This document shows, piece by piece, positions 12,408-24,284 of a stretch of 64,000 nucleotides of DNA. Every line of letters starts with the position of its first letter. Within the stretch, counting starts at the first letter, position 1. The notes under the pieces were generated by a model. It was not told the DNA's origin. It saw only the letters and a program-made list of their open reading frames with translations, and did not search any database. The translations under genes were made by a program, and so were the position numbers. The stretch lies in assembly GCA_036346225.1 (NCBI GenBank), contig JARFIW010000108.1, forward strand, positions 3,924,501 through 3,988,500. The letters run 5' to 3'. Source of the stretch: Platerodrilus igneus. Taxonomy: Eukaryota > Arthropoda > Insecta > Coleoptera > Lycidae.

Positions 12408-12520
12408 TGCGCTAATAATTGAAAGATGGAAAATGTAAGTGTCGAACAGCATTCAAGCCTGTATCTTCGGTTTTCTTGATCGATGTGCTAGCCAATTGCG
12501 CCACCCGGTGACTACAATAG
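12405..12520 (-). mobile_element. tRNA-derived SINE or tRNA pseudogene
   Basis: On the minus strand a good A box (TGGCGCAATTGG, 12503-12492) is followed about 45 bp later by a weak B box (GGCTTGAATGC, 12459-12449), the spacing of an internal pol III promoter. Flanking stems do not pair as in a working tRNA. The sequence then runs into (TA)n, as SINE tails often do. It differs from the SINE family at 15.1 and 28.1 kb. Confidence 0.55.
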
Positions 12521-15122
12521 GAAATATATACAAATCTAAATCATGTACGCAACCATAATTCAAAATGCTGATTTAAATGTTTTCATAGTCATTTACACGC
12601 AAAAAAAAACAGGAATATTAAAATCTAATCTGCCCTTTGATTTCAGGAGCCTTGAATTAATTCCAGACCCAACTGTTTCTTAATGGGTTAAACCTTGAAC
12701 ACGCACTTCTAACACAAGGATTGATTCTTAAATAAATTATACAAAACCTTCAACATATCTAAGTCAAAACTAATTTGCAATAGACTTTAATTGAAATTTT
12801 ATAAAATATACATGGGATTTGAACTAGAAATTTAAAGTTGAACTAATATTCGAATTTAAACGCGGACTTGAAGCAATGATTGAAGGACTATTTGACAACC
12901 CCCACAACTTAATTTGATTTAAAATATGCAGTTCCATTTACGATTTTAAAAATTGGCGAGAATAAAAGAAAATAACTGCAAACACTTTCAATTATATTTG
13001 TACTTGCACTAAATGTTATTGAGTGCGGTATTTTAAATTGCTTCAATAGTTCGCAGAAATACAGCATTAGTTATTTCAAAATAAATCTAGTACTGTATAT
13101 AACACCTAATTTGGACCAAAAGCAGCTATATTATTGTTCATGGAATTTTATTCTATCAAAATTTTAAAACCGCAAAGTGACACGTAATCCACATCAATAA
13201 AATCGCTTACTTCACAACAAAGCATTTCATTCGTCAAGCGCTCTGATTAATTCAAATCGACTTCATTTTCTAGACATGAATCCTATCATACAATTATTAA
13301 ACGCTCCAAATAGACCTTGATAAATAACAAATGTTAGCTTTTATTTGAATGGAATAACTAGCGCGTACGTGACTATTTCCTTATTGCAGTTTTATATTAA
13401 GAATTTATGCAAATTTATTTCAGGACAATATACAACTCTTTCTTACTGAAGTTTCTTGCCTTGACACAGAATGGATGAGTGAAATATGCATCATTTAGCT
13501 AATATAAAACGTACCCTGATATCCCGAAAGTTCTTGAAAGTTTGCGCCTTTATAATTAATCATTGCAAATTCAGATGTAGCTCTTATTAGCCATGATTGC
13601 TTAACCAATAAGAGTGTTCGCGTCTAATTTAACGAAAATAGTAACACATCTAAATTGCACTATCAAGTGGTGGTTCGCAGCTTTTAAAAGTGGTGCTCGT
13701 ATCGTACAACACCTTTATAAAGAACAGGAAACAGGCACAATGGTAAAAGCAAACCCAACGCCCTCTATTGTGATTTTACGATCACACGTACTTAATTAAA
13801 GTACTTTTTAACAACGTTGTAGTAAAGAACGTAAGTATCTCGTAAAAGCTCATCCAAAAACTACTTTAATATCGATAACGAAGTGGTTATTTGTAGAGCG
13901 TACTCAATAATTCATTGAAATTCACAAAAGTTGGCAATGGACGTCAATCAATCTGTCTAAAGCACGCCATTTCAAATAAATCAGTGATAGAATTGTTTAA
14001 TATTTCAATAGACGCTTGTAGAAAAAAAAGTTAGTTTGGCTGAACAAATTTTGTGTTCTCTGTAATTTATTTGAATACAATTGTATTGCTATTAAATACT
14101 ATTTGGTCAAACTAATCGACGCATACCAGCGGCCCTTTACTTTAGCCACATCTCACCTACTACGACTTCAAATATCAACAACGACATTAGTACCCCACTC
14201 CGTTAAGCAAAGGTCAAAACTTGTTTAAAACTTGGATCTGCGACAAACAGCAAATTTCCAAATTATGACGAAATTAGAATTTAATCGAATTTCTTATTAT
14301 AGTATAAACAAAGGTACAGTAATTAATCGCATAGTTGCACAGAGGGCGTAAAATATTGCATCGAATTTACAAGTGAAATGAATTAAAACGCTTCCGGTTT
14401 TGCAATGTAAATTAGTTAACTCGCTGCATACCTTTGGATTACTGCATAGTAGCAAGCTGATTTTCAAATAATTGTTCTTAATCTCATGTTATTTTAAGCA
14501 TGTGTTCTCGATGTTTTCTAGACCAAATGTCCGGTGAAGTTGATTGTTTACATAGAACGTAAACAGGACCAAAGATAAGATGCTAACACTAATGGTGAGG
14601 GATAGGAATTCACGAGACACTATCTTACCAGTTTATGATGCACTTTCCACACAAATACTTAACGGTCAGATAGTTATGTCACAAATGAATATTATGCAGC
14701 CCTTCCAACACTTGTTCACACAATCCCTTTTACTTGCGCGTTCTGATTGGTTGAGAAAACAACATGTCCGTGTCACGACCGTGTAAACAATCTACGCCAC
14801 ATAATTACATAATAGTCAAGAACTACTCGCCCTAAATATTGCAGGGGAAAAACTAAACCACATTTATAATGCGTAATACCCTAAATTATTTATACAGAAA
14901 TTACCAAACATAATTATTTACTACAACAATGTTAAACAGTTTTGACGCGTAACAGTCTACGCGTCATTACATCTCTCTATTGAGCTACATTCGTTACTTC
15001 TTAAAATACGCACTGTGGCTTATACAACGTCTTTGAAAAGCAGTTCAAATTTCCTAAGTAGAATGCGTTTTCGAGACGGCTTTGGATTGAAGATTGTAGT
15101 CATTGCTCGCGATTTGAACCAA
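12521..15122. other. AT-rich DNA, no gene recognised
   Basis: No supported gene. The stretch near 13912-14030 is related in sequence to 23780-23930 (AAAGAAATTC..AA.GTTGGC.ATGGA.GTCAATCAA), so both may be remnants of one old duplication. The short frames at 13614 and 14580 show no recognisable domain. Confidence 0.5.
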
Positions 15123-15420
15123 GGGGAGACTCCGTCGTGTAGTTGGTATGCGTGTGTCTACTATGCCCAAGGTCCCGGGAAATCCCGACATGGTCCGCTT
15201 GAAAAATGTTAGGCGAGCGTTTTTCACAAAAATACGCCCTCGTTTGGATGAGAGGTAAAATGGAGGTCCCGTGTGTGAGTGTTGTCACGCACATTAAAAA
15301 TTCCTACCTTGCTTGCAACAGGAAGGATTCGGCAAAATCCAAAATTTCCAAGTAAAAAAATCTCGCTTCCTGGTCACTATAGTACCTTCGGATGGAGCAT
15401 TGGAAAATCAAATGTAGGGT
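15123..15420 (+). mobile_element. tRNA-derived SINE, near full-length copy
   Basis: The head (GGGGAGACTCCGTCGTGTAG then TTGGTATGCGTGTG) carries an A-box-like word and, around 15170-15190, a decayed B box. The body follows: CGAGCGTTTTTCACAAAAAT, GAGAGGTAAAATGGAGGTCC and the 3' end GGATGGAGCATTGGAAAATC. At about 300 bp it is the most complete of the three copies (others at 735-1005 minus and 28076-28246 plus). The short ORFs across it are not genes. Confidence 0.8.
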
Positions 15421-15477
15421 TAGATCCAAGGTATTATCTACTTGACCGGACTATCGTGATCGACTGGCAGCCTCTAC

Positions 15478-16470
15478 AGATTCGAACGTAACAGGAGAAT
15501 GACAAAGACCTAGGTGACATTCTGGGTTGGAAAAAAGCCGCAGGAGAACGTCCGTCCTGGCAGGATATTAGCCCATTGAGTAGCCCCTGAAGTTGTACTG
15601 GGTACAAGGGAATTCCGTGAAAGTAGAGAATGGGATCTTGGTGCAATCCTTGGAGAATTGAGATGAATCCGTAAGAACGTTTCAGGTGGTGGTTCTTAAT
15701 GGCTGAGTATCGTAGGTTTTAGGACATTTGCATAATGGGACCTCGGGGTCTTTGGCGTTAAGAAAACTCTGGAGACAGTCCGAGCAAGATTTTACTGGAT
15801 AGGCTGTAAGAACGATGTAAAAGAGTGGTGCTGCAACGTGTTAGCAGTTAAAGAACTGTTCTGCGTTTTTGGAGTTCCTATAGAGTTGCACGCCTACCAG
15901 GGCAGAAATTTTGAGTCAGCGTTGTTCCAAGAGGTTTTTCGGTTGCTAGGGATGAGGAAGACTCGAACAACACCGTTGCACCCGCAAAAGGATGGTATGG
16001 CAGAGCGCATGAACAGCATTTTGGGCAAATACCTTTCCAAGGTGGTTTCCCAACATCAGAAAGACTGGGACCAATATTTGCATTCATTTTTATGGTCTTC
16101 GGTTCATGAGACGCAAGATACGTCTGCCGCGCGACCTTGAGTTTGGGTGTAAGCCCGGAGATGACATTGTGGACGAGGACTACGTCGAGAAGCTCAAACG
16201 CAAAATGAACAACATCCATGGCGATGCTAGGGAAAATATCCAGATCGCGAGCGATCGAATGAAGAACAGATATGGTATCAGGGCGGAGGAATTTGATTTT
16301 CAAGAAGGAATGCGTCTGGCTATACAACCCCAAGCGGAAGCGTGGACTGTCGATAAAGTTACAAAGACATTGGGAAGATCCGTACAAACTCGTAAAAAAG
16401 ATTACCGACGTGGTATATCGGATTTATAAGGTCCCAAACGGAAAAACCATAGTGGTGCAGTTAACCGGTT
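15478..16470 (+). pseudogene. Ty3/Gypsy integrase relic (copy 1)
   Basis: Plus-strand frames in order show the pre-integrase linker (GWKKAAGERPSWQDISPLSS, about 15527-15590), part of the zinc-binding region (VKKTLETVRARFYWIGCKND, about 15760-15817), the integrase core with the segments around the second and third catalytic positions, and the C-terminal chromodomain-side region ending near 16470. Compared with the copy at 36.4-38.2 kb, roughly 230 bp of the core between the zinc-binding region and LAVKELFCVFGVP is missing, so the first catalytic Asp is gone. The second catalytic position reads YQGRNFES in place of DQGRNFES, and several frames and stops break it. It is inactive. The 169-aa minus ORF at 15878-16387 is its antisense shadow. 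Confidence 0.85.
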
Positions 16471-16555
16471 AGCACCCTATAATACTAATAACGCCGGTAA
16501 TGCCGAAAAACGGCAAGCAAGACGAACAAGCAGTTACATTCGTGAGGGTGCACGT

Positions 16556-17150
16556 AGGTCTAGACCGAGCTATGATTGGTTCATATCTCTGTAGAGTAAC
16601 ACATACAAAACGAGATTTAGCGAGCGGAACAGATTCGGTGCTCCATTCAAAGCGCCGCTGTAATATTCCACGGCGTGTGGCGTAGCGGTAAACCTTGATA
16701 TATTCCAAGGACTAGCTCGGGTGTGTAAAAATAAATTTGGTGATCTTGATTAACTTCACTGACATCAACCACAGGTTGGACAGACCATACTGTTAAAGAA
16801 CCGATATCGGGATAACTACTACTTGATGTCTAAGCAACAGCCTTCTGGTAAACCGAATTACAAGGATCTGTAAAAGCCGTTACTGGACCTGGAAAGCCAA
16901 ATAATCAAATTTGAAGACAAAAAGTTGGCCATATCCAGGATCGGTTGTGAGATAGATGGTTTGGATTGGAGTTCCAGAAAACCAGAGTACAGATTTTGGT
17001 GTGTAGTTACAATCCAATTGGTACGGCACCTGCTATGAAAAGTGTAGATTGCTACTTCTATCAACAAGAAAACTGTAGAAATAGAGCGTTCTGAGGCAGA
17101 ACAGTTTTGAGAAGGGACAGTGTAGCTCCGATCGATCTGGCGTCAGTCAC
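16556..17150 (+). mobile_element. Interspersed element segment P, copy 1
   Basis: It begins with a GACCGAGCTATGATTGGTTC word and matches 19565-20165 closely over its length; its second half matches 17424-17810. It contains CTGATTGCTACTTCTATCAA-type sequence present in all copies. I do not recognise the family. No LTR structure, transposase or RT was seen. Confidence 0.7.
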
Positions 17151-17155
17151 TCTAA

Positions 17156-17340
17156 GTGCCAAAAGATCTGCTGCCCTTTTTCGTCTTAGTCTGGTTCCTC
17201 ACTAAAGACACCACTGATTTGGTTAAACCTGTAGTACAGCTCTTTAGATTATTGAAACTCGCAAGCCATTCTACCCGTTCTAGTAATCTAGAACTTCTTC
17301 AAGGTGCAGGTCCATGTACAACGGATAAATCAATATGAAC
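17156..17340 (-). mobile_element. Inverted transposon ORF fragment
   Basis: The reverse complement corresponds to 27902-28060, where the plus strand reads DLHLEELEQEEWLPRSSGLK and then a basic TKTRTGPRKR stretch. Here the corresponding frame is degraded. It sits between two P copies. Origin unknown; probably a piece of a retroelement polyprotein. Confidence 0.5.
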
Positions 17341-17423
17341 TTAAAATTAATTTAAGCGGAACTCTGTTCTTCATGATCGTTATTAAACAATTTTAATAAA
17401 TAGCTTAATGTGGCGATTTCATA

Positions 17424-18014
17424 ACTCGTGATGCGTAGCGGCGGACTTTGATATATCCCAAGGACTAGCTCGGGTGTGTAAAAATAAATTTGGTGATCTT
17501 GATTAACTTCACCGTCATCAACCACAGGTTGGAAAGACCATACGGTTAAAGAAGCGACATCGGGATAACTACTACTTGATGCTATCGATTGTGAGTTAGA
17601 TGGTTTGGATTAGAGTTCCAGAATACCAAAGTTCAAATTTTGGTGTGTATCTGCAATCCAATTGTTACGTCGCCTGCTATGAAAGGTGCTGATTGCTACT
17701 TCTATCAACAAGAAATAGTTTCGTCCGTCCTTACCGTCGAGTTCATATAACGCTCTGGAGCAGAACAGCTTTAAGAAGGGACAGTATAGCGCCGATCGAT
17801 ATAGCGTTGACCAAAATAATACATCGGAATGTAAACAAGATATTTGAATACACAAGGGACAATTGGTGGGCACCCACTTGTGTGACATCTTCAAATAAAG
17901 CTTGTTATGTTTATTTTGAACATCCCATACATATTTTTCTGTTAATAAGAAATGCGCGGTCTAATAATTGCCAACGCATATCCCTTTGGCGTTAAAAACG
18001 AAAATTAATTCATT
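17424..18014 (+). mobile_element. Interspersed element segment P, copy 2 (partial)
   Basis: It aligns to the second part of P copies 1 and 3 and runs directly into segment Q. Between 17581 and 17600 part of the unit seen in the other copies is missing. It ends in the short recurrent frame annotated below. Confidence 0.7.
17824..17995 (+). pseudogene. Recurrent short frame of element P, copy 2
   Basis: The frame reads NKIFEYTRDNWW, then CYVYFEHPIHIFLLIRN and ends SLWR-stop. The same frame end occurs at 20178-20354 and 21133-21262. Comparing this copy with 20178-20354 codon by codon I count about 13 amino-acid-changing and 3 silent differences, which does not suggest purifying selection. It is more likely a decaying C-terminal exon of a transposon protein than a host gene. 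Family unknown. Confidence 0.4.
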
Positions 18015-19557
18015 ACCCTTTCATGTGTTAATTCAGTTATCTATTTGTATAAATTCGATTCCTATTGTTACATCCTAGAGCCTAATTAATAATAAATACT
18101 CCTAAGAGTTCCTCAACGTAAAGTTTATGCTAAAATTAAACAGGCGATAACTGGTTCTAGGTATCTGATAATTGATTCTTATGTGTTTTCCATTGAAAGC
18201 TTCGTCGAATTAAAGCCGCGTATTATCCCAATAAACCGTGTTTTTCCAGTTTTATTTCCTCAACAACAATATTACTTTGAGCTCTGGTCATTAGTGAAAC
18301 GAAATTAATATTCCTTGCTTTTCAATCTACACAGCGAAAACACGTGTAGAATGTTTGGTTGTTTCCGTTTTTCTGTATGAAAAGTTCGCGCACGCCTTAC
18401 AGCGTGATGTGTATTTATGGGTTTTATAAAATTGTACTTTTCGACGACAATCAATTAACTTTATTTATAATTACTATAGCTCTTTCCGGTGGCCCTTAAA
18501 GCCACAATGAATGGTCGCCCCTTGTTGTGATGGGAGTACCACCCCAAGGCAGGATCACGCGCACCTCTGTTTCGTACCGTTTTTACAGACGGTAGGAGCC
18601 AACCCGACGGTGGTGACTCGAGGGTGAGTGTTTATACATTAATTTTCTTACATGGGTACCCGGTAGTTGTTGGAAACAACATATGTACGCTGGTCTACAG
18701 ATGCATCACCTTGGTGGTAAAATGACTGGTTGTTTGTATGTGCGAAGATATAATAATGTTTACTGATTTCTTTATTAGGATAATTTTATGTATAGAATGC
18801 CGTACTTACAATGCTGATTTCGAGCTGTGATTTTTAGTGGGGTAATTTTATTCCTTTTTCTTGTTTGAAGATTAATATAGGGGGTGACCTAAAAACTACA
18901 GCTTGCCATGTTAAAAATTATTCTTTTTTTATTCGTAAATATGTATATTGTGTACCTACGAATTGTTCATTTTTGATACTATTGTGTTTTGTATATAATT
19001 TTGTTTTTTTTTAAATTAGAGGTTTTTAGTTGGTAAATGTTTGATTGTGCGTGGGTGAGTATATTTTTATTTTAGGCCTCCCTTAATTTTTTTGTAGGTA
19101 TAATACCCCGTCACTCGCCGATTGAGCCCGGTAAATTTCTTCTTTTTCTTCACGTTTCTATTTTCTTTTTTTTAGATTACGTCGCTGAACGTAGCAAGAT
19201 GATTGCCAGGGCCTGTGGTGCGAGATCACTTGATTGACAGATACAAGGCTACATTTAAGGGTTATTTACATTACAGTAAAAAATCTCGAGAGTAAAATTT
19301 GCATAATTCCTGTAGATACTAGCGTCTTCGAGAACAATTAAATTTGCGGGCATGGTTATTGTGAGTCAGTTCTAATTGCAGCTTTGATTCTAATACTTGT
19401 CCTAATGTAAAGGGTTGACTGCAATATGTTCCAGTCTAAAGCTATGGAAGTCCTAGTGTAATATAAATTACTGTTAGTGATTATATAAGTTAATATAAAT
19501 TAATAATTAGTGCTACAATATAAATTCATTATAGTGCGTCGAGATTAAGTTAATCTA
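18015..19557 (+). mobile_element. Interspersed element segment Q, copy A
   Basis: A 1.54-kb stretch almost identical to 21710-23241, differing by scattered substitutions and small indels. It is non-coding as far as I can see. Features include a GTGGCCCTTAAAGCCAC hairpin at about 18490, a G+C-richer block at 18510-18620 and an AATATAAATT-rich 3' end. The high identity indicates a recent duplication or insertion. Confidence 0.8.
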
Positions 19558-19564
19558 AAAGTCT

Positions 19565-20430
19565 AAAGTCTGGACCGAGCTGTGATTGGTTCATGTCTCT
19601 GCAAAGCATCACAGGCAAAGCGAGATTATGGGTAATGGAAGAAATTCAAGTTGCTCCATTCAAAGTTCCACCGTAATACTCCCTGGGGTGTTGCGTAGAG
19701 GCAAACCTCGATATGTCCCGAGAACTTGCTGGGCGATTAAAAATTAATTTGGTGATCTCTATTAATTTCTCCGAGAACAACCACAGCTTGGAAAGACCAT
19801 ACGGCTAAAGGACCGACATCGGGGGAACTACCACTTGATGACTAAGCAGCAGCTTTCTGGTAAACCGAATTACCAGGATCTGTAGAAGACGTTACTGTAC
19901 CTCGAAGGCTAAATGATCTAATTTGAAGACGAAGTTGGCCAGGATCGGTTGTGAGTTAGATGGTTTGGACTGGAGTTCCAGAATACCAGAGTTCAGATTT
20001 AGGTGTGTAGCTACAATCCAATCGGTGCAGCGCCTGCTATGAAAGGTGCTGATTGCTACTTCTATCAACAAGAAATAGTTTCGACCGTCCTTACCGCCGA
20101 GGTCCTAGAGCGTTTTGTGAAAGAACAGCTTTAAGAAGGGTACTATAGCGCCGATCGATCTGACGTTGATTAAAACAATACATCAGAATATAAACAAAGG
20201 ATTTGAATACACAAAGGACAATTGGTGGGAACCCTCTTGCGTGAAATCTTCAAATAAAGATTGTTATGTTTATTTTGAATATCCCGCACATATTTTTCTG
20301 TTAATAAGAAATACGCGGTCTAATAATTGTCAACTCAAATCCCTTTGGCGTTAAAAACGAAAATTAATTCAGTAAATTAAAATAACCTTTTCACGTGTTA
20401 ATTCCTTTATCTATTTGTATAAATTCGTTC
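19565..20430 (+). mobile_element. Interspersed element segment P, copy 3, plus start of Q
   Basis: It starts 8 bp after the end of Q copy A, matches P copy 1, carries the recurrent frame (20178-20354) and enters the first 50 bp of Q before being interrupted by pyrimidine-rich DNA at about 20430. Confidence 0.75.
20178..20354 (+). pseudogene. Recurrent short frame of element P, copy 3
   Basis: Reads NINKGFEYTKDNWWEPSCVK, then CYVYFEYPAHIFLLIRN and SLWR-stop. See copy 2. The frame is open back to about 20166 only; upstream frames are broken. Confidence 0.4.
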
Positions 20431-21126
20431 CTTTCGTTCCACTTTCCTTTCCTTATCCTTTTGCTGGTCTTCCTTGCTGTCGGTCCCTAGTCCGATTATG
20501 TTTCGTCCATCCACTCCTGTGGTAGGTGCTTTCTAATCCGTCTTTCTTTCTTCGGAAGCCACGACTCAGTCGACTGTAGGACTAGTTAGCATTTCTTTTC
20601 TTGGGTTATTCGGCTTCGACTACCACAGTTGATAGTACATCGTTTCTTTTACCAGCACTCCTTCTCTCTTTCTCTCGTTCTCACTTGTTGTTCCCTTACA
20701 TACTTGAGGCTTGACCTTTGGGTTCTGTTTTGACTTACACTGTTGGTTTTTGTTCCTCGTTCCGTTTCTTCTTTTGAGGTCGTAGACTCTCCTGTTTCTA
20801 TAAAAGAAACATCCGTCCTTTGACGACTTTTCTTCAGTGCTGAGGCCGTTCCACCTTAGTCCTCCTTTATTAAGCATTACCCATCCTTCCTTCCTTTTTT
20901 GTTCTTTCTTTCTCTTTCTCTCTTCTACTATTGGTCCGTCGAGCCGGACGAGGGTTATTCATTTTTTCTTCTTCGTTTTTTTGGTTAGTTGTTTTCTTTT
21001 AGTTTTTTTTTGTAAGCAAATTTTCTTTTTGTTTGTTTGGATTTCTTTGTTTTGTAGTTTGGTACTGCCCACTTCTTTACTTTGGCTTTCCTACCCCGAC
21101 CTGTTAATTGTGCTGAGGAGGGGGAG
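20431..21126 (+). repeat. Pyrimidine-rich low-complexity insert
   Basis: The plus strand is dominated by CTTTC/TTTCTT words. It interrupts the P-Q element. The 141-aa plus ORF that crosses into the next segment owes its length to this bias. No domain was seen in the unbiased part. Confidence 0.55.
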
Positions 21127-21178
21127 GATTTGTTACGTTTATTTTGAACAGCCTGTACATATTTTTCTGTTAATAAGA

Positions 21179-21235
<57 letters not shown>

Positions 21236-21300
21236 TGTCAACTCAAATCCCTTTGGCGTTAAAAACGAAAATTAATTCAGTAAATTAAAGTAACCTTGTG
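21127..21300 (+). mobile_element. Element P end, copy 4, with (AAT)n expansion
   Basis: The last part of P recurs (CYVYFEQPVHIFLLIRN frame). An AAT run at 21179-21235 replaces the short variable codons seen in the other copies and encodes poly-Asn in the same frame, after which the conserved CQLKSLWR-stop end resumes. The sequence after the stop also matches copies 2 and 3. Confidence 0.7.
21179..21235. repeat. (AAT)n microsatellite
   Basis: About 19 uninterrupted AAT units inside the element P reading frame. Confidence 0.95.
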
Positions 21301-21709
21301 TGGTACACGTTGGAGTGTATAAAAAATCGGGACAGCTCCAGAACGTTTCCCAAAGCGTAAAGCTTAGCAAATGGACTGTAATTATATGTAACTGGAGGTA
21401 AGGCGCGAAAAACAGTAACATAGGTCAAACCGTAATTAATGTTTTGCTTACCTTGCAATGTTGTTCACCAATTTACTCCCGCGAAGATAGGTGTTGTTTA
21501 CCGGTCGACGCAATCTGGTCGGGCAGCAGCACTTATGCACTCGCGGTTATAGTTACTAGGTGTTGAGTCGGTGAAACGATACGAGAGAGTCTTGTTGGTG
21601 AAGCGAAAAGGCTTTATCGCTCCGCCATATGTGTAGCACAACAATAATATACGATAAGGCCATCTATATTGTAAATCGCTGACCTCCAACTGTATGAAGT
21701 TTTAACAAA
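21301..21709. other. Unique insert between element segments
   Basis: It separates P copy 4 from Q copy B and has no match elsewhere in the window. No gene recognised; the short minus frame at 21498-21689 has no visible domain. Confidence 0.5.
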
Positions 21710-23241
21710 CCTTTTCACGTGTTAATTCATTTATCTATTTGTATAAATTCGATTCCTATTGTTACATCCTAGAGCTTAATTAATAATAAATACTCTTCTA
21801 AAAATTCCTCTACGTAAAGTTTATGCTAAACTTAAACAGACGATAACTGGTACTAGGTATCTGATAATTGATTCTTGTGTTTTTTATTGAAAGCTACGTC
21901 GAATTAAAGCCGCGTATTATCCCAATAAACCTTAACAACAATATTACTTTGAGCTCTGGTCATTAGTGAAACGAAATTAATATTCACTTGCTTTTCAATC
22001 TACACAGCGAAAACACGTGTACAATGGTTGGTTGTTTCCATTTTACTATATGAAAAGTTCGCGCACGCCTTACAGCGTGATGTGTATTTATGGGTTTTAT
22101 AAAATTGTACTTTTCGACGACAATAAAATAATTTTATTTATAATTACTATAGCTCCTTTCGGTGGCCCTTAAAGCCACAATAAATAGTCGCCTCTTGTTG
22201 TGATGGGAGGACCACCCCAAGGCGGGATCACGCGCACCTATATTTCGCACCGTTTTTACAGACGGTAGGAGCCAGCCCGACGGTGGTGACTCGAGGGTGA
22301 GTGTTTATACACTAATTTTCTTCATGGGTACCCGGTAGTTGTTGGAAACAACATATGTACACGGGTCTACGGATGCAGCAGTTTGTTGGTGGTAAAATGA
22401 CTGGTTGTTTGTATGTGCGAGGATATTATAATGTTTACTGATTTCTTTATTAGGATAATTTTATGTATAGAATGTCGTACTTACAATGCTGATTTCGAGC
22501 TGTGATTTTTAGTGGGGTAATTTTATTCCTTTTTCTTGTTTGAAGATTAATATAGGGGGTGACCTAAAACTGCAGCTCGGCATGTTAAAAATATTTCTTT
22601 TTTATTTATAAATATGTATATTGTGTACCTACGAATTGTTCATTTTTGATACTATTGTGTTTTGTATATAATTTTGTTTTTTTTTAAATTAAAGGTTTTC
22701 AGTTGGTAAATGTTTGATTGTACGTGGGTGAGTATATTTTTATTTTAGGCCTCCCTTAATTTTTTTGTAGGTATAATACCCCGCCCACTTGCCGATTGAG
22801 CCCGGTCAATTTCTTCTTTTTCTTCCTCGTTTTTTTTTCTTCTTTTTAGACTACGTCGCTGAACGTAGCAAGATGCTTGCCAGGGCCTGTGGTGCGAGAT
22901 CACTTGATTGACAGGTACAAGACTCCTACATTTAAGGGTTATTTAGATTACAGTAAAAAATCTCGAGAGGGTAATTTGCATAATCCCTGTAGATACTAGC
23001 GTCTTCGAGAACAATTAAATTTGCGGGTATGGTTATTGTGAGTCAGTTCTAATTGCAGCTTTGATTCTAATACTTGTCCTAATGTAAAGGGTTGACTGCA
23101 ATATGTTCCAGTCTAAAGCTATGGAAGTCCTAGTGTAATATAAATTACTGTTAGTGATTATATAAGTTAATATAAATTAATAATTAATGCTACAATATAA
23201 ATTCATTATAGTATAGTGCTTCGAGATTAAGATAATTTAGA
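21710..23241 (+). mobile_element. Interspersed element segment Q, copy B
   Basis: Near-identical direct repeat of 18015-19557. The shared start is CCTTTTCACGTGTTAATTCA-like and the shared end TTCATTATAG..CGAGATTAAG. Confidence 0.8.
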
Positions 23242-24168
23242 AGGGTTAAGAAATAATAGTTGTACTGTTAGTTAAAGCTCTGAAAATAAATTGTCCAACT
23301 TTTAGAAATTTTATAGTAACTACGAGTTGCTGAAAGGCTTGTATAATCTGTCTGAAAATAAAGAACTGTTGTTATTCCAAATAGAGGTTTTGCTACAAAA
23401 TTATGCTATTTATTTTGAACTCAATAAAAGATTAGTATTTGCTGAAGGGAGATCGACGGCTTTCGTTAAAAACTAAAAGAAAAACATCAAGCAAAATTCA
23501 ATATCTCTTACCACAAAAACCGATAAACAAATTCATGCTCGTAAACTAAAATTCAAGACGAAGTCTACAAGAGGGTATTGATCGAAAACGCTTAGTGCTT
23601 TCTTTACTGGCCACTTCGAAAACGTTATAATGTAGTTTTCGCGAGCCATTCGAGTTAACGCCCTGAAGCTTAATAAAAGGGATGTTTTGCAATTTCAGCG
23701 CGGTTCTCTCTTATTCCTATCTAGGTTATGAAAAAGCTTATGTACAGACAAAACAATCATATATGACAACTTTCTTAATAATTCAAAGAAATTCGTAAGG
23801 TTGGCCATGGATGTCAATCAACTGTCTCAAACAAAAGCACAGCTGAGGTACATAACAAAAGCCAAACTTAACTACTTAAACAATTGGTTGTCACGATTGT
23901 TTAACATTTCAATACATGATACATTGTTTGTAAAATGGATTATGTATGGTCTACTGGATATGTATATTACTTTGAAATGAATGACATAATCCCACGCTGC
24001 GCTTCGTTTAATTAAAATAAATAAATCCCGGAAACCAAAGGAATTCGAACACGGAGTGCGTGATCTGTTGCGTATACATTTGTTTATTTTTAACGCTCGG
24101 AAATATCAACTTCAGGAATGTTAAGTAAGTACAATCCACTAAATATACAGATAATAAATCAAACTTAC
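23242..24168. other. AT-rich DNA, nothing firm
   Basis: At 23325-23400 a GCTGAAAGGCTTGTATAATC..AATAAAGAACTGTTGTTATT sequence resembles 63790-63850, suggesting a short shared repeat tail. Possible exons of the gene starting at 24214 were sought here but none could be supported. Confidence 0.45.
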
Positions 24169-24214
24169 CTTTTAAAAGCAGAGCCGCAAAAAATATCCAC
24201 ACAAATAGCTTCAT
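24169..24214 (-). CDS. Signal-peptide first exon, secreted protein
   Basis: ATG at 24214 opens MKLFVWIFFAALLLK, a short basic start followed by a hydrophobic core typical of a secretory signal peptide. It runs straight into a consensus donor (AAAAG then GTAAGT at 24168). A TATA-type promoter lies about 100 bp upstream. The remaining exons must lie at lower coordinates on the minus strand, but I could not identify them. Secreted lipases are natural candidates because a lipase gene on the same strand lies at 39.6-50.3 kb, but that is inference. The longer 68-aa frame continues only through the intron. Confidence 0.45.
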
Positions 24215-24284
24215 AGCTTTCTGAGATGCCCTCGATATTGCTACGCGTTGCGTTAATCACATCGCAACTGTACGTGCACGGCTT

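Noticed and set aside
15878..16387. 169-aa minus-strand ORF
   Set aside because: It is antisense to the Gypsy integrase relic, whose plus-strand motifs are recognisable.
18485..18620. Possible structured RNA gene in segment Q (GTGGCCCTTAAAGCCAC hairpin and nearby complementary words)
   Set aside because: I compared it by eye with snRNA, 5S, SRP and histone stem-loop features and could not match any; it is part of the repeated Q element.
20837..21262. 141-aa plus ORF as one gene
   Set aside because: The N-terminal part is pyrimidine-rich low-complexity DNA. Only the last part, shared with other element P copies, has meaning and is annotated separately.
23500..23545. Second signal-peptide-like minus exon (MNLFIGFC followed by GTAAGA)
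   Set aside because: Too short (8 codons) and without a promoter or partner exon; likely chance.
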